Shown here: one piece after another, positions 6,216-13,983 of the stretch
Numbering within the stretch: position 1 is the first letter of the stretch
Layout of the letters: each line of letters opens with the position of its first letter
Assembly (NCBI RefSeq): GCF_000373145.1
Contig: NZ_KB890614.1
Span: forward strand, 1 to 64,000
Length of the DNA stretch: 64,000 bases
Origin: Thermus oshimai DSM 12092
GTDB taxonomy: Bacteria > Deinococcota > Deinococci > Deinococcales > Thermaceae
Direction of reading: 5' to 3'
Notes under the pieces: generated by a model
What the model saw: the letters and a program-made list of their open reading frames with translations, nothing else
Told to the model about the DNA's origin: nothing
Databases searched by the model: none
Made by a program: the position numbers and the translations under genes

Positions 6216-8039
6216 ATGCTTGGAGGGTATGCGCACCGGTTGGCCCGTATCGACCTGACCAGCGGCCAGGTGGAGTACTTCGCCCCCGACCCCAAGGACC
6301 TGGAGATGTACGTGGGGGGGCGGGGCCTTGGGGTGAAGTACGTGTTTGACAACGGCCCCCAGGTGGACCCCCTGGGCCCCGAGAACCTGCTTTGCATCAT
6401 GAACGGCCCCCTCTCTGGGACCCGGGCCAAGATGTCCGGGCGGCTGGCGGTGGTGACCAAAAGCCCCCTCACGGGCACGGTCACGGACAGCCACATGGGG
6501 GGCTGGACCGCGGCCAAGCTGAAGTGGGCGGGGTTTGACGGGCTCCTCATCAAGGGGGCTTCGGATAAGCCCGTCTACCTCCTGGTGAAGGACGGGGAGG
6601 TGTCCGTTCACGACGCCTCGGACCTTTGGGGCAAGACCACCCACGAGGTGCACCGCATCCTGCGCGAGCGCCACGGGGAGGACGCGGACGTGATGGCCAT
6701 CGGCCCCGCGGGGGAGAACCTGGTGCGCTTCGCCAACTGGATCAACAACGACGAGCGGGCCGCGGGCCGCGGGGGCACGGGGGCGGTGGCGGGGAGCAAG
6801 AAGCTCAAGGCCATCGTGGTGGTGGGGCGGCAGGAGGCCATGCCCCAGCCCAAGGACCCCGAGCTCTGGCGGGAGGCGGACCGGCTGGCCTCGGCCACCA
6901 TCAACGACCCCAAGAACGTGACCGCCCCCAAGAAGGGCGGGCTTTCCCTGTACGGCACCAACGTGCTCATGAACATCACCAACGTCATGGGGGCCCTGCC
7001 CACCTTCAACGCCCAGCACACCTGCATTGAGGGGGCGGAGAAGATCTCCGGGGAGTACATCCGCGAGCACCGGCTCATCAAGGACAACACCTGCCACGCC
7101 TGCCCCGTGGCCTGCAAGAAGATGGTGGAGGTCCATGTCAACGGGAAGACCATCCGCTTTGAGTCCTACGAGTACGAGTCCGCCTGGGCCCTGGGGGCCC
7201 ACGCGGGCCACACGGACACCGACTGGACGGGCTACGCCATCTACCTCTGCAACGCCTACGGCATGGACACCATAGAGGCGGGGAACGCCATCGCCGTGCT
7301 CATGGAGGCCACGGAGAAGGGCTACTACACCGGGCAAGACGGCCTCCGCTTCGGGGACAAGGAGGGGGAGGCCCGGGTCCTCGAGGCCATCGCCCACCGC
7401 CGGGGGGTGGGGGACCTCCTGGCGGAGGGGCCGGCCCGCTTCGCCAAGGCCATCGGCCACCCGGAGATCGCCCTGGAGGTGAAGGGCCAGTCCATCCCCG
7501 CCTACGACCCCCGGGGCCTCAAGGGCATGGGCATCGCCTACGCCACCTCCAACCGGGGGGCCTGCCACCTTCGGGCCTACACCCCCGCCTCGGAGATCCT
7601 GGGGGTGCCCTACAAGACCGACCCCCTGGCCTGGGAGGGGAAGGGCAAGCTCACCAAGCTGTTCCAGGACCTCTCCGCCTTCACCGACTCCTTGGACCTC
7701 TGCAAGTTCAGCCAGTTCGCCGAGGGGCCCGAGGAGTACGCCAAGCAGCTTGCCGCCTACTGGGGCCGGCCCGTGACCCCGGAGGAGATCCTCCTCATCG
7801 GGGAGCGCATCTACAACCTGGAGCGCTACTACAATAACCTGGCGGGCTGGGCCGAGGGCTCGGACTACCTGCCTGAGCGCTTCCTGAAGGAGCCTTCGGA
7901 CTGCCAGGGCTCCAAGGGGCAGACCGCCGAGCTGGACCTCATGCTGGAGGAGTACTACCGCGAGCGGGGCTGGGTGAAGGGGGTGGTGCCCCCCGACAAG
8001 CTCCAGGCCCTGGGCATCCTGGGCCAGGCCGCGGACTAA
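6216..8039 (+). CDS. aor: tungsten-dependent aldehyde ferredoxin oxidoreductase
   Basis: A 607-residue protein of the AOR family, which oxidises aldehydes to carboxylic acids with a tungsto-bispterin cofactor and passes electrons through a [4Fe-4S] cluster to ferredoxin. The cluster ligands are visible as CHACPVAC at about 292-299 and a fourth Cys in LDLCKF near 495, matching the spacing in the Pyrococcus enzyme. The N-terminal GGRGLGVKYVFD, SGRLAVVTKSPLTG and GGTGAVAGSKKLKA segments are typical cofactor-domain motifs. The ATG at 6216 is used because AGGGAGG sits 8 bases upstream; an in-frame GTG at 6207 overlaps that site. A MoaD-like gene and a tungstate importer follow directly, which supports tungsten use. 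Confidence 0.93.
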   Translation: MLGGYAHRLARIDLTSGQVEYFAPDPKDLEMYVGGRGLGVKYVFDNGPQVDPLGPENLLCIMNGPLSGTRAKMSGRLAVVTKSPLTGTVTDSHMGGWTAAKLKWAGFDGLLIKGASDKPVYLLVKDGEVSVHDASDLWGKTTHEVHRILRERHGEDADVMAIGPAGENLVRFANWINNDERAAGRGGTGAVAGSKKLKAIVVVGRQEAMPQPKDPELWREADRLASATINDPKNVTAPKKGGLSLYGTNVLMNITNVMGALPTFNAQHTCIEGAEKISGEYIREHRLIKDNTCHACPVACKKMVEVHVNGKTIRFESYEYESAWALGAHAGHTDTDWTGYAIYLCNAYGMDTIEAGNAIAVLMEATEKGYYTGQDGLRFGDKEGEARVLEAIAHRRGVGDLLAEGPARFAKAIGHPEIALEVKGQSIPAYDPRGLKGMGIAYATSNRGACHLRAYTPASEILGVPYKTDPLAWEGKGKLTKLFQDLSAFTDSLDLCKFSQFAEGPEEYAKQLAAYWGRPVTPEEILLIGERIYNLERYYNNLAGWAEGSDYLPERFLKEPSDCQGSKGQTAELDLMLEEYYRERGWVKGVVPPDKLQALGILGQAAD

Positions 8040-8051
8040 AGGGAAGCCCAA

Positions 8052-8079
8052 ACGGGGCCCGGACGACCCCGGGCCCCGT
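8052..8079 (+). terminator. GC-rich hairpin between AOR and the MoaD-related gene
   Basis: ACGGGGCCCGG (8052-8062) pairs with CCGGGCCCCGT (8069-8079), an 11-base stem with a 6-base loop. There is no T-run. Its right arm runs into the -10 box TATACT (8079-8084) of the next gene, so termination and re-initiation are coupled in about 30 bases. Confidence 0.5.
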
Positions 8080-8084
8080 ATACT
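8079..8084 (+). promoter_or_regulatory. -10 box TATACT for a leaderless transcript
   Basis: TATACT lies 7 bases before the ATG at 8092, with no ribosome site between. This fits a transcript that begins at the start codon. It overlaps the last base of the preceding hairpin. Confidence 0.55.
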
Positions 8085-8091
8085 CCTTCCT

Positions 8092-8604
8092 ATGCCCAAG
8101 GTGAACCTGTACGCCACCTTCCGCGACCTCACGGGAAAGGCCCAGCTCCACGTGGAGGGCCGGACCGTGGGGGAGGTCCTGGAGAACCTGGTGGCCCGCT
8201 ACCCCGCCTTGAGGGCGGAGCTTTTTGAGGGGGAGGGGCTTGCGGAGCGGGTTTCCGTTTTCCTGGAGGGGCGGGACGTGCGCTACCTGGAGGGCCTGGC
8301 CACCCCCTTGGAGGAGGGGGCCACCTTGGACCTCTTCCCCCCGGTGGCGGGGGGTGGGGTTTTCCGGCAGGACTACGGGGGCCTGCCCGCGTGGCTTTTG
8401 GAGGAGTACCTGCGTTCTTGGGGCGGGGCGAAGGAGGGGGAAGGGGTGTACCGCCTTAAAGGGGCCTGGGTGCGCTTTTTTGAGGTGGAGCCCCTTCAGG
8501 TGGGGCGCCTTTCCGTCCCCAGGCTCCGGGTGGAGGTGGAAGGGGAGGAGGGGGAGGCCTGGGCCGGGCGCATCGCCCTGGCGGCGAGCCGGGGTGGGGG
8601 CTGA
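8092..8604 (+). CDS. MoaD-related protein: ubiquitin-fold domain plus C-terminal domain
   Basis: A 170-residue protein. The first ~88 residues are a MoaD/ThiS-type beta-grasp domain (MPKVNLYATFRDLTGK..., ending PPVAGGG at about 82-88), as in the sulfur carrier that builds the dithiolene of molybdopterin/tungstopterin. Unlike ordinary MoaD, the Gly-Gly is not at the C-terminus: about 80 residues follow (FRQDYGGLPAWLLEEYL...RIALAASRGGG), resembling the extra domain (DUF1952) of the structurally known Thermus MoaD-related protein. Thiocarboxylation would need cleavage behind the internal Gly-Gly, or the protein is not a sulfur carrier. Lying just behind the tungsten AOR gene, it probably serves cofactor supply for that enzyme. 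Confidence 0.85.
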   Translation: MPKVNLYATFRDLTGKAQLHVEGRTVGEVLENLVARYPALRAELFEGEGLAERVSVFLEGRDVRYLEGLATPLEEGATLDLFPPVAGGGVFRQDYGGLPAWLLEEYLRSWGGAKEGEGVYRLKGAWVRFFEVEPLQVGRLSVPRLRVEVEGEEGEAWAGRIALAASRGGG

Positions 8605-8651
8605 ATGCCCTCCCGGCTTGCCCTGCGGGGGGCTCCCAAGGGGAAGCGGCG

Positions 8652-9326
8652 CTATAGGCGGCCCTCGAGGAAGGCCCGGCTCCTCGGGTCCTTAGGGGCC
8701 TGGAAGAAGCGCTCTGCCGGAGCCTCCTCCACCGCCTCCCCCAGGTAGAGGAAGAGCACCCGGTGGGCCAGGCGCCGGGCCTGGAAGAGGTCGTGGGTGG
8801 CCAGCACCACCCCCCGCCCTTCCCCCGCGGCCTCCCTCAGGAGGGCTTCTATCTGGGCGGTGTTCCCCGGGTCCAGGCTGGCGGTGGGCTCGTCCAGGAG
8901 GAGGACCTCCGGTTCCACCAAAAGGGTGCGGGCCAGGGCCAACCGCACCGCCTCCCCCCCGGAGAGGAGGTGGGCTGGCTGGCGGGCCTTGTCCTTTAGC
9001 CCCACCCGGGTGAGGAGGGCCTCTGCCCGCTTTCTGGCCTCCTTTCTGGGCACACCCTTTAGGTAAAGGCCGAAGGCGGCGTTTTCCAGGACGCTCCGCC
9101 GGAGAAGGGGCGGGTTTTGGGGCAGGTAGGCCCTGAGGCCCCCTTCCACCCTGCCCGCCTGAAGGGGAAGAAGGCCCGAAAGGAGGCGGAGGAGGGTGGT
9201 CTTGCCGCTGCCTGAGGGCCCCAGCACCGCCAGGATCTCTCCGGGAAACACCTGGAAGCGGGCCACCTCGAGGCCGAACCCCCCCACCCGGTGGCGGAGC
9301 CCTTCCGCTTCCAAAAGGGGCCTCAT
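8652..9326 (-). CDS. tupC: tungstate ABC transporter, ATP-binding protein
   Basis: A 224-residue ABC ATPase that energises import through the adjacent permease. Visible motifs are Walker A GPSGSGKTTLL near 35-45, the Q-loop LPQNPPLL near 69, signature LSGGEAVRLALAR near 121-133, Walker B VLLLDEPTASLD near 142-153, and the switch histidine in ATHDL. The signature reads LSGGEAVR rather than LSGGQQQR. It overlaps the permease gene upstream by 4 bases (ATGA at 9323-9326) and ends the operon. The tungstate assignment comes from the binding protein and from the nearby tungsten enzyme; molybdate or vanadate cannot be excluded from the ATPase alone. Confidence 0.85.
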   Translation of the reverse strand: MRPLLEAEGLRHRVGGFGLEVARFQVFPGEILAVLGPSGSGKTTLLRLLSGLLPLQAGRVEGGLRAYLPQNPPLLRRSVLENAAFGLYLKGVPRKEARKRAEALLTRVGLKDKARQPAHLLSGGEAVRLALARTLLVEPEVLLLDEPTASLDPGNTAQIEALLREAAGEGRGVVLATHDLFQARRLAHRVLFLYLGEAVEEAPAERFFQAPKDPRSRAFLEGRL

Positions 9327-9955
9327 TCCCGCTCCAGGATAACGAGCAGGGCGGTGACCAAAAGGGCCACCCCCAGGAGGACCAGCCCCAGGGCCAAAGC
9401 GGCCTCCACTTCCCCTTTACGCGTCTCCACCACGATGGCCGTGGTGAGGACCCGGGTGTGGTGGCGGATGTCCCCGCCCACCAAGGTGGCCGCCCCCACC
9501 TCGCTGATGGCCCCCCCGAAGCCCGCGGCCAGCGCGGCCGCCAGGGTGCGGCGGCTTTCCCAAAAGAGGGTGGGGAGGACCTGGCCCTCCTTCCCCCCTA
9601 GGCTTTTCACCAGAAGCCGCACCTCCTCCACCCGCCCCCGGGCCCCGGAAAAGGTAAAGGCGGCGATGAGGGGAAAGGCCAGGAGGGCCTCCGCCAGGAC
9701 CATGGCGAAAGGGGTGTAGAGGAGGCCCATAAAGCCCAAAGGCCCCGAGCGGGAGAGGAGAAGGTACAGGAAAAGCCCCACCACCACCGAGGGCAAGGCC
9801 ATGCCCGCGTAGAGGAGCGCCTGCCCCAGAAACCCCCCGCCCCTCAGGGCCAGCCAAAGCCCTAAGGGGACGGCCAAAAGGGCCGAAAGCAGGGTGGCCG
9901 CCCCCGCCACCCAGAGGCTTCTTAGGGTGATCTCCCAAAGCTCAGCGGCTTCCAC
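9323..9955 (-). CDS. tupB: tungstate ABC transporter, permease
   Basis: A 210-residue inner-membrane permease of the molybdate/tungstate type with about five transmembrane segments (LWVAGAATLLSALLAVPLGLWLA, LLYAGMALPSVVVGLFLYLLL, FAMVLAEALLAFPLIAAFTF, and two more near the C-terminus). The EAA loop that docks to the ATPase is recognisable as AALAAGFGGAISEVGAATLVGG near residues 142-163, including the G-ISEVGAA core common to TupB proteins. Translation starts at GTG 9953-9955, 14 bases inside the end of the binding-protein gene; the next gene overlaps by 4 bases. The compact overlaps indicate one transcript. Confidence 0.85.
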   Translation of the reverse strand: MEAAELWEITLRSLWVAGAATLLSALLAVPLGLWLALRGGGFLGQALLYAGMALPSVVVGLFLYLLLSRSGPLGFMGLLYTPFAMVLAEALLAFPLIAAFTFSGARGRVEEVRLLVKSLGGKEGQVLPTLFWESRRTLAAALAAGFGGAISEVGAATLVGGDIRHHTRVLTTAIVVETRKGEVEAALALGLVLLGVALLVTALLVILERE

Positions 9956-10736
9956 CGAGGGGCAGGATACACCGCCCCCCTAGGGGCCGGAAGAGGGGTT
10001 CCCCCTCCTTGGTGAGGCCCAGGATGAGGCGGGTGGCCTCTTCAGAGGCCAAGAAGGCGCGGAGCTTCCGGGCCTCCCCCGCCTTGGCCCCTTTGGGGAC
10101 GAGGTAGAAGGTGTACTGGTTGAGGAGGAGGGGGTCTTCCCGCCGGTACAGGGCCGCAAGCCCCCGCTTCTTTCCCACGGTGAGGTGGGTGGCCAGGTCG
10201 GAGAGGGTGTAGGCCCCCTTTTCCGCCGCCAGGGCCAGGGTCTGGCCCATCCCCGCGCCGGATTCCAGGTACCAGGGAGGCCCCGGCCGGATGCCCGCCC
10301 GCTCCCAAAGGAAACGCTCCTTCAAATGGGTGCCCGAGCGGTCCCCCCGGGAGACAAAGGGGGCCTGGGCCCGGGCGATGCGCCTGAGGGCCTCGAGCAC
10401 CTCCCTAGCCTCCCGGACCTTGGCGGGGTCTTCCTTCGGCCCCACCAAGAGGTAGGCGTTCTGGGCCAGGCAGAGCCTTTGGGAGATGTGCCCTTGGCGT
10501 ACGGCCTTTTCCTCCAGCTCCGGGGCGTGCACCAGGACCGCGTCCACATCCCCCCGCTCCGCCAGGGTCAGGGCCTGGCCCGTGCCCACCGCCAGGACCT
10601 CCACCCGCACCCCAGAGGCCCGGGTAAAGGGGGGGAGGAGGCGGTCCAGGAGGCCGGAATCGTACACGCTGGTGGTGGTGGCCAGGCGGAGGGCCTGGGC
10701 CAAGAGGAGGAAGGGGAGGAGCCCCAGGAGCCGCAT
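9942..10736 (-). CDS. tupA: tungstate-binding periplasmic protein
   Basis: A 264-residue exported binding protein with an N-terminal signal peptide (MRLLGLLPFLLLAQA). Directly after it is the oxyanion-binding signature of TupA proteins, LATTTSVYDSGLLDRLLPPF near 17-36, and further ligand-site regions VSRGDRSGTHLKE near 127-139 and YTLSDLATHL near 175. TupA proteins bind tungstate very tightly and select it over molybdate. The first gene of tupABC, it begins at ATG 10734-10736 with TAAGCT 7 bases upstream and no ribosome site, so it is probably translated from a leaderless mRNA. Together with the AOR and MoaD-related genes it completes a tungsten use module. Confidence 0.88.
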   Translation of the reverse strand: MRLLGLLPFLLLAQALRLATTTSVYDSGLLDRLLPPFTRASGVRVEVLAVGTGQALTLAERGDVDAVLVHAPELEEKAVRQGHISQRLCLAQNAYLLVGPKEDPAKVREAREVLEALRRIARAQAPFVSRGDRSGTHLKERFLWERAGIRPGPPWYLESGAGMGQTLALAAEKGAYTLSDLATHLTVGKKRGLAALYRREDPLLLNQYTFYLVPKGAKAGEARKLRAFLASEEATRLILGLTKEGEPLFRPLGGRCILPLGGSR

Positions 10737-10753
10737 CCCCTTTAGCTTAGGGT
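10737..10753. promoter_or_regulatory. 17-base divergent promoter with overlapping -10 boxes
   Basis: Only 17 bases lie between the ATG of tupA (leftwards) and the ATG of the DUF309 gene (rightwards). The leftward -10 is TAAGCT (10744-10749), 7 bases from its ATG. The rightward -10 is TAGCTT (10743-10748; or TTAGCT), 5-6 bases from its ATG. The two hexamers overlap by five bases, so firing should be mutually exclusive. Confidence 0.6.
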
Positions 10754-11035
10754 ATGGAGGTTCTTAAGGAGGCCCTGCGCCTTTGGGAAGAGGGGCGCTA
10801 CTTTGAGGTGCACGAGGTCTTGGAGGAGGCCTGGCGGGAGGCGGAAGGGGAGGAGAGGCGCTTCCTCCAGGGGCTCATCCTCCTGGCCGCGGCCCTGCAC
10901 CAGAAGGCCCTGGGGAAGACGGGCTTGGGGAACCTGAGGAAGGCCGAGGCCCGCCTAAAGGGCCTCCCCTCCCCCTACCTAGGGGTGGACTGGGAGGCCC
11001 TTCTGGGGGAGGCCCGGCGTAGACTTGGGGCGTGA
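10754..11035 (+). CDS. DUF309 family protein
   Basis: A 93-residue all-helical protein of the DUF309 family. The family signature is a conserved acidic/histidine set, here LWEEGRYFEVHEVLEEAWRE at about 9-28 and FLQGLILLAAALHQKALG near 38-55. Structures of this family show a compact helical bundle; no activity has been assigned. It is likely a leaderless transcript, and its TGA overlaps the GTG of the next gene (11032-11035). The conserved E-x-H-E-x-x-E pattern could hold metal, but that is inference. Confidence 0.85.
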   Translation: MEVLKEALRLWEEGRYFEVHEVLEEAWREAEGEERRFLQGLILLAAALHQKALGKTGLGNLRKAEARLKGLPSPYLGVDWEALLGEARRRLGA

Positions 11036-12012
11036 GCGCTTGGGTGTACGCCTACCGCGGCGAGCTTGTGGAGAACCGCCACGCCCTTTCCCTGGTCCTT
11101 TTCGGGCGGGAGGGGGTCTTGGCCTACGGGGGGGACCCGGCCCGGGTGGCCTACATGCGTTCCTCCGCCAAGCCCTTCCAGGCCCTGGCCCTTTTCCTCA
11201 CCGGGGCGGTGGAGCGCTTTGGCCTTTCGGAAGAGGAGGTGGCCCTCGCCACCGCCAGCCACGACGGCACCGAGGCCCACGTGGCCGTGGCCCAGGGGTT
11301 TTTGGAAAAGCTCGGCCTGGGGCCGGAGCACCTGGCCTGCGGGGTCCACCCCCCCTTTTCCAAGGAGGCCCGGAAGGCCCTGGAGGCGAAGGGCCTGGAC
11401 CCCACCCCCCTCCACCACAACTGCTCGGGGAAGCACGCGGGGATGCTGGCCGCCGCCTTGGCCCTGGGGGCGCCCATCGAGGGCTACGAGCGCCCGGACC
11501 ACCCGGTGCAGCGCCTGAACCGGAAGACCCTCCTGGACCTCACCGGGGCCGAGCCTATAGCGGCCACGGACGGGTGCAGCGTGCCCACCTTCGCCCTGCC
11601 CCTGGCCCGGGCCGCCCGGGCCTTTTACCTCCTGGCCCGGCCCGAGGAGGCCCCCCCGCCCTACCGGGAGCCCCTCCGCCGGGTGGGGGCGGCCATGCGC
11701 CGCCACCCGGAGCTGGTGGCGGGCCCGGGGAGCATCGACACCCTCCTCATGGAGCGCCTTCCCCTCCTCGCCAAGCGGGGGGCGGACGGGTACTACGGCC
11801 TGGCCCTCCCCGAAACCCCCCATGGCCCCCTGGGGGTGGCCCTGAAGGTGGAGGACGGCGCTTCCCAGGCCCGGGAGGTGGCGGTGGTGGCCCTCCTCCG
11901 CCTCCTGGGCCTGGACCCCGGGGAGACCCCCTGGGACCGCCCGGTCCTGAGGAACCACCGGGGCCTCGAGGTGGGGCGCCTCGAGGCCCACCTGGACCTC
12001 ACCTGGCTCTAG
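11032..12012 (+). CDS. L-asparaginase II family protein (Rhizobium type)
   Basis: A 326-residue protein of the asparaginase II family typified by the thermolabile Rhizobium etli enzyme, unrelated to the E. coli type. Conserved blocks are RSSAKPFQALAL near 43-54, TASHDGTEAHV near 81-91, LHHNCSGKHAGMLAA near 128-142, ATDGCSVPTFALPL near 181-194 and the C-terminal RNHRGLEVG. The SSAKP and NCSGKH motifs carry the Ser, Lys and Cys residues implicated in catalysis. It starts at GTG 11032 in a GTGA overlap with DUF309, so the two are coupled. Its TAG shares a CTAG with the stop of the convergent FAD-domain gene. Confidence 0.88.
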   Translation: MSAWVYAYRGELVENRHALSLVLFGREGVLAYGGDPARVAYMRSSAKPFQALALFLTGAVERFGLSEEEVALATASHDGTEAHVAVAQGFLEKLGLGPEHLACGVHPPFSKEARKALEAKGLDPTPLHHNCSGKHAGMLAAALALGAPIEGYERPDHPVQRLNRKTLLDLTGAEPIAATDGCSVPTFALPLARAARAFYLLARPEEAPPPYREPLRRVGAAMRRHPELVAGPGSIDTLLMERLPLLAKRGADGYYGLALPETPHGPLGVALKVEDGASQAREVAVVALLRLLGLDPGETPWDRPVLRNHRGLEVGRLEAHLDLTWL

Positions 12013-12662
12013 CCCCCAAGAGCCTCCACCAGCCGCCGGAAGGCCGGGGGCACCGGGGGCGGGGGGGCCCCGTCCGCCCAGGAGAAGCGGGGGTCCTCTA
12101 GGGGGCCTTCCCCCACCCCCATCCCCCGGGGGAAGAGGGGCCTTAGGTCCAAGGGGCCCGCCTCCTCCCCCCCGAAGGCCTCCCGGAAGCGGGCCACCTC
12201 CCCTTCCGGGCCGAAGTGGAAGGCGTAGAGCTCGTCCCAAAGCCGGAAGAGGAAGCGGGGGAGGGGGTGAAAGGGGGGAAAGCCGCCCGTCCAGGGCCGT
12301 TTCAAGAAGGCCGAGGCCCGGCCCGGGCGGAGGCGGAAGACGGCCTCCAGGGTCCTCCCCAAAAGGCCGAAGCTCCCCACGAAGGGGCGCACCAGGTCGT
12401 ACCCCTGGACGTTCTTCACCACCACCCCCCCCGCCCGCACCCGGAGGCCCCCCGGGGTGAGGAAGGCCACCCCCAGGACCTCCGCGGGGAAGAAGAAGGT
12501 CTGGGCGAACCCTCCCCGCTCCACAAGCCCCCCCACCCCCCCGGGGAGCTCCACCGGGGGGAAAGGGGGGAAAAGCCCCGTGCCCTCCAGGGCCGCGTAC
12601 ACCTCCAAAAGCCCCCTCTCCCCCTCGGCCAAGAGGTACTGGTCGGCGGCGTGGACCTCCAT
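12009..12662 (-). CDS. short FAD-binding (PCMH) protein, GlcE-like
   Basis: A 217-residue protein resembling the FAD-binding half of glycolate oxidase subunit GlcE. The core motif [25 protein letters not shown] (about 76-100) is the counterpart of [14 protein letters not shown] in the true GlcE of this window (43323-44360). It is much shorter than GlcE (345 residues) and lacks the normal N-terminal PCMH signature; the C-terminus is Pro-rich and unlike GlcE. It may be a degenerate relative or a small accessory flavoprotein. It lies downstream of an MFS carrier on the same strand (9-base gap), so they may share a transcript. No frameshift is visible. Confidence 0.7.
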   Translation of the reverse strand: MEVHAADQYLLAEGERGLLEVYAALEGTGLFPPFPPVELPGGVGGLVERGGFAQTFFFPAEVLGVAFLTPGGLRVRAGGVVVKNVQGYDLVRPFVGSFGLLGRTLEAVFRLRPGRASAFLKRPWTGGFPPFHPLPRFLFRLWDELYAFHFGPEGEVARFREAFGGEEAGPLDLRPLFPRGMGVGEGPLEDPRFSWADGAPPPPVPPAFRRLVEALGG

Positions 12663-12671
12663 GGGGATACC

Positions 12672-13721
12672 TTAGCGCACGGGGGCGAGGAGGAGGGCGA
12701 GGAGGGAGAGGAGGAGGCCCAGGCCCACCCCTAAGGGGAAGCTGTGGAGGAAAAAGGGGTAGAGGAAGCCCGCCAGGGTGCCCCCCAGGTAGAAGCTCGC
12801 CACGTAGGCCCCGCTCACCCCCGCCCCCCGCCGCCCCGCGGCGCTCGAGGCCAGGCTCTGGGCGGTGAAGAGGGCGGCCATCTCCAGGACGAAGCCCAGG
12901 ACCAAAAAGGGGGGCGGCAGGAGGAGAAGCCCGATCCCCAGGAGGACCAGGAGGAAGGCCAGGCGGAAGGTGGCCACCGCCCCAATCCGGCGGGCGAGGA
13001 CGCCCGAGAGGGCGCTCCCCGGGATGCCGAAGAGGTAGGCCAGGTAGACCAGGCCCACCTGGCTCGGGCGGAAGCCCAGCTCCAGGAGGCGGTAGGGGAG
13101 GAGGTTGGCCAGGAAGAGGTTCAGGAAAAGGAGGATGGCCCCCACCAGGTAGAGGTCCAGGGCCTTTAGGTCGTACCGGGGAGCCCCTAAGGGGGGAAGG
13201 GCCTTGGGGCCCCTTAGGACCAGCCCCCCGAGGAGGAGGGCGGGGAAGGAAAGGGCGAGGAGGGCCCCCCGCACCCCCACCCCCTCCGCCAAAAGCCCCG
13301 CCAAAACCCGGCCCAGCCCCCCGCCCAGGACGTTCCCCGCCATGTACACCCCGGCCATCTCCAAGGCCTTCTGGGGGAAGAGAAGGGGGATGAGGGCGAT
13401 GGAAAGCCCCGGCACCAAGGCCGCCCCCACCCCCTGGAGGAGGCGGGCCAGGGTCCAGAAGGGGAGGCTTGGGGCCAGGGCCCCCAGGACCCCGCCCAGG
13501 CCCACCAGGAGGAGGCCACTCCCCAAGAGGAGCCCAGGGGGCAGGGGCAGGCGGGGCACCAGGGGGGAGAGGAGGACCAGGAGGAGGAGGGGCAGGCCCA
13601 TCCCCGGCCCCGCGGCCCCCGGGGGGGCCCCGAAAAGCCCTTCCAAAAGGGGAAGAAGGGGCACCACCGCGTACAGGGCGCTGTAGAGGGCCACTCCGGA
13701 AAGGAGCACCGCCAGGCGCAT
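12672..13721 (-). CDS. MFS-type efflux/uptake carrier
   Basis: A major facilitator protein of about 349 residues. Hydrophobic segments number about twelve, beginning [24 protein letters not shown], and the intracellular loop motif between helices 2 and 3 is reduced ([11 protein letters not shown]), while helix 4-5 region [21 protein letters not shown] and loop [13 protein letters not shown] are typical of the drug/sugar MFS branch. Substrate unknown. Start choice is open: ATG 13719-13721 has TACCAT 7 bases upstream and would be leaderless; an in-frame ATG at 13728-13730 adds three residues. Shorter than most MFS carriers (about 400), chiefly through short loops. Confidence 0.8.
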   Translation of the reverse strand: MRLAVLLSGVALYSALYAVVPLLPLLEGLFGAPPGAAGPGMGLPLLLLVLLSPLVPRLPLPPGLLLGSGLLLVGLGGVLGALAPSLPFWTLARLLQGVGAALVPGLSIALIPLLFPQKALEMAGVYMAGNVLGGGLGRVLAGLLAEGVGVRGALLALSFPALLLGGLVLRGPKALPPLGAPRYDLKALDLYLVGAILLFLNLFLANLLPYRLLELGFRPSQVGLVYLAYLFGIPGSALSGVLARRIGAVATFRLAFLLVLLGIGLLLLPPPFLVLGFVLEMAALFTAQSLASSAAGRRGAGVSGAYVASFYLGGTLAGFLYPFFLHSFPLGVGLGLLLSLLALLLAPVR

Positions 13722-13791
13722 GCCCCTCATGGTAAGGGAAAGGACATAGGCCCCGGGGGCAGGGTGGTAGGATAGGGGCGGAGGTGACAGC

Positions 13792-13983
13792 ATGACGGTG
13801 AACGAAAGCACGGCCGACCGGGTTATCCGCTTTATCCTGGCCCTCCTCCTCTTCTACTTCGGGGCCCAGGCGGCGAGCCCCTGGAACTGGGTCCTCATCG
13901 TGGTGGGGGTGGTCCTGCTCTTCACCGCCCTAACGGGCTTCTGCGCCCTGTATAAGCTCCTCGGCATCAGCACCAAGCGGTGA
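13792..13983 (+). CDS. DUF2892 small membrane protein
   Basis: A 63-residue protein of the DUF2892/YgaP-C type. It has two membrane helices, RFILALLLFYFGAQAAS and WVLIVVGVVLLFTALTGF, with a cytoplasmic N-terminus (MTVNESTADRVI) and a conserved C-terminal FCALYKLLGIST. The cysteine in GFCALYKLLG is the family's signature position. Such proteins are often paired with rhodanese or sulfur-transfer genes, but no such gene is adjacent here. GGAGGTGAC lies just before the ATG, so unlike many neighbours it has a real ribosome site. The TGA overlaps the GTG start of the DUF402 gene. Confidence 0.85.
   Translation: MTVNESTADRVIRFILALLLFYFGAQAASPWNWVLIVVGVVLLFTALTGFCALYKLLGISTKR

Noticed and set aside
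6086-6553. Upstream extension of the PfkB kinase
   Set aside because: The sequence is antisense to the AOR start and the kinase fold begins at 6085.
6210-8132. 640-codon open frame on the minus strand, antisense to AOR
   Set aside because: Its protein is rich in G, V, L, H and P without domains, and it mirrors the AOR codons; in GC3-rich DNA such long shadow frames are expected.
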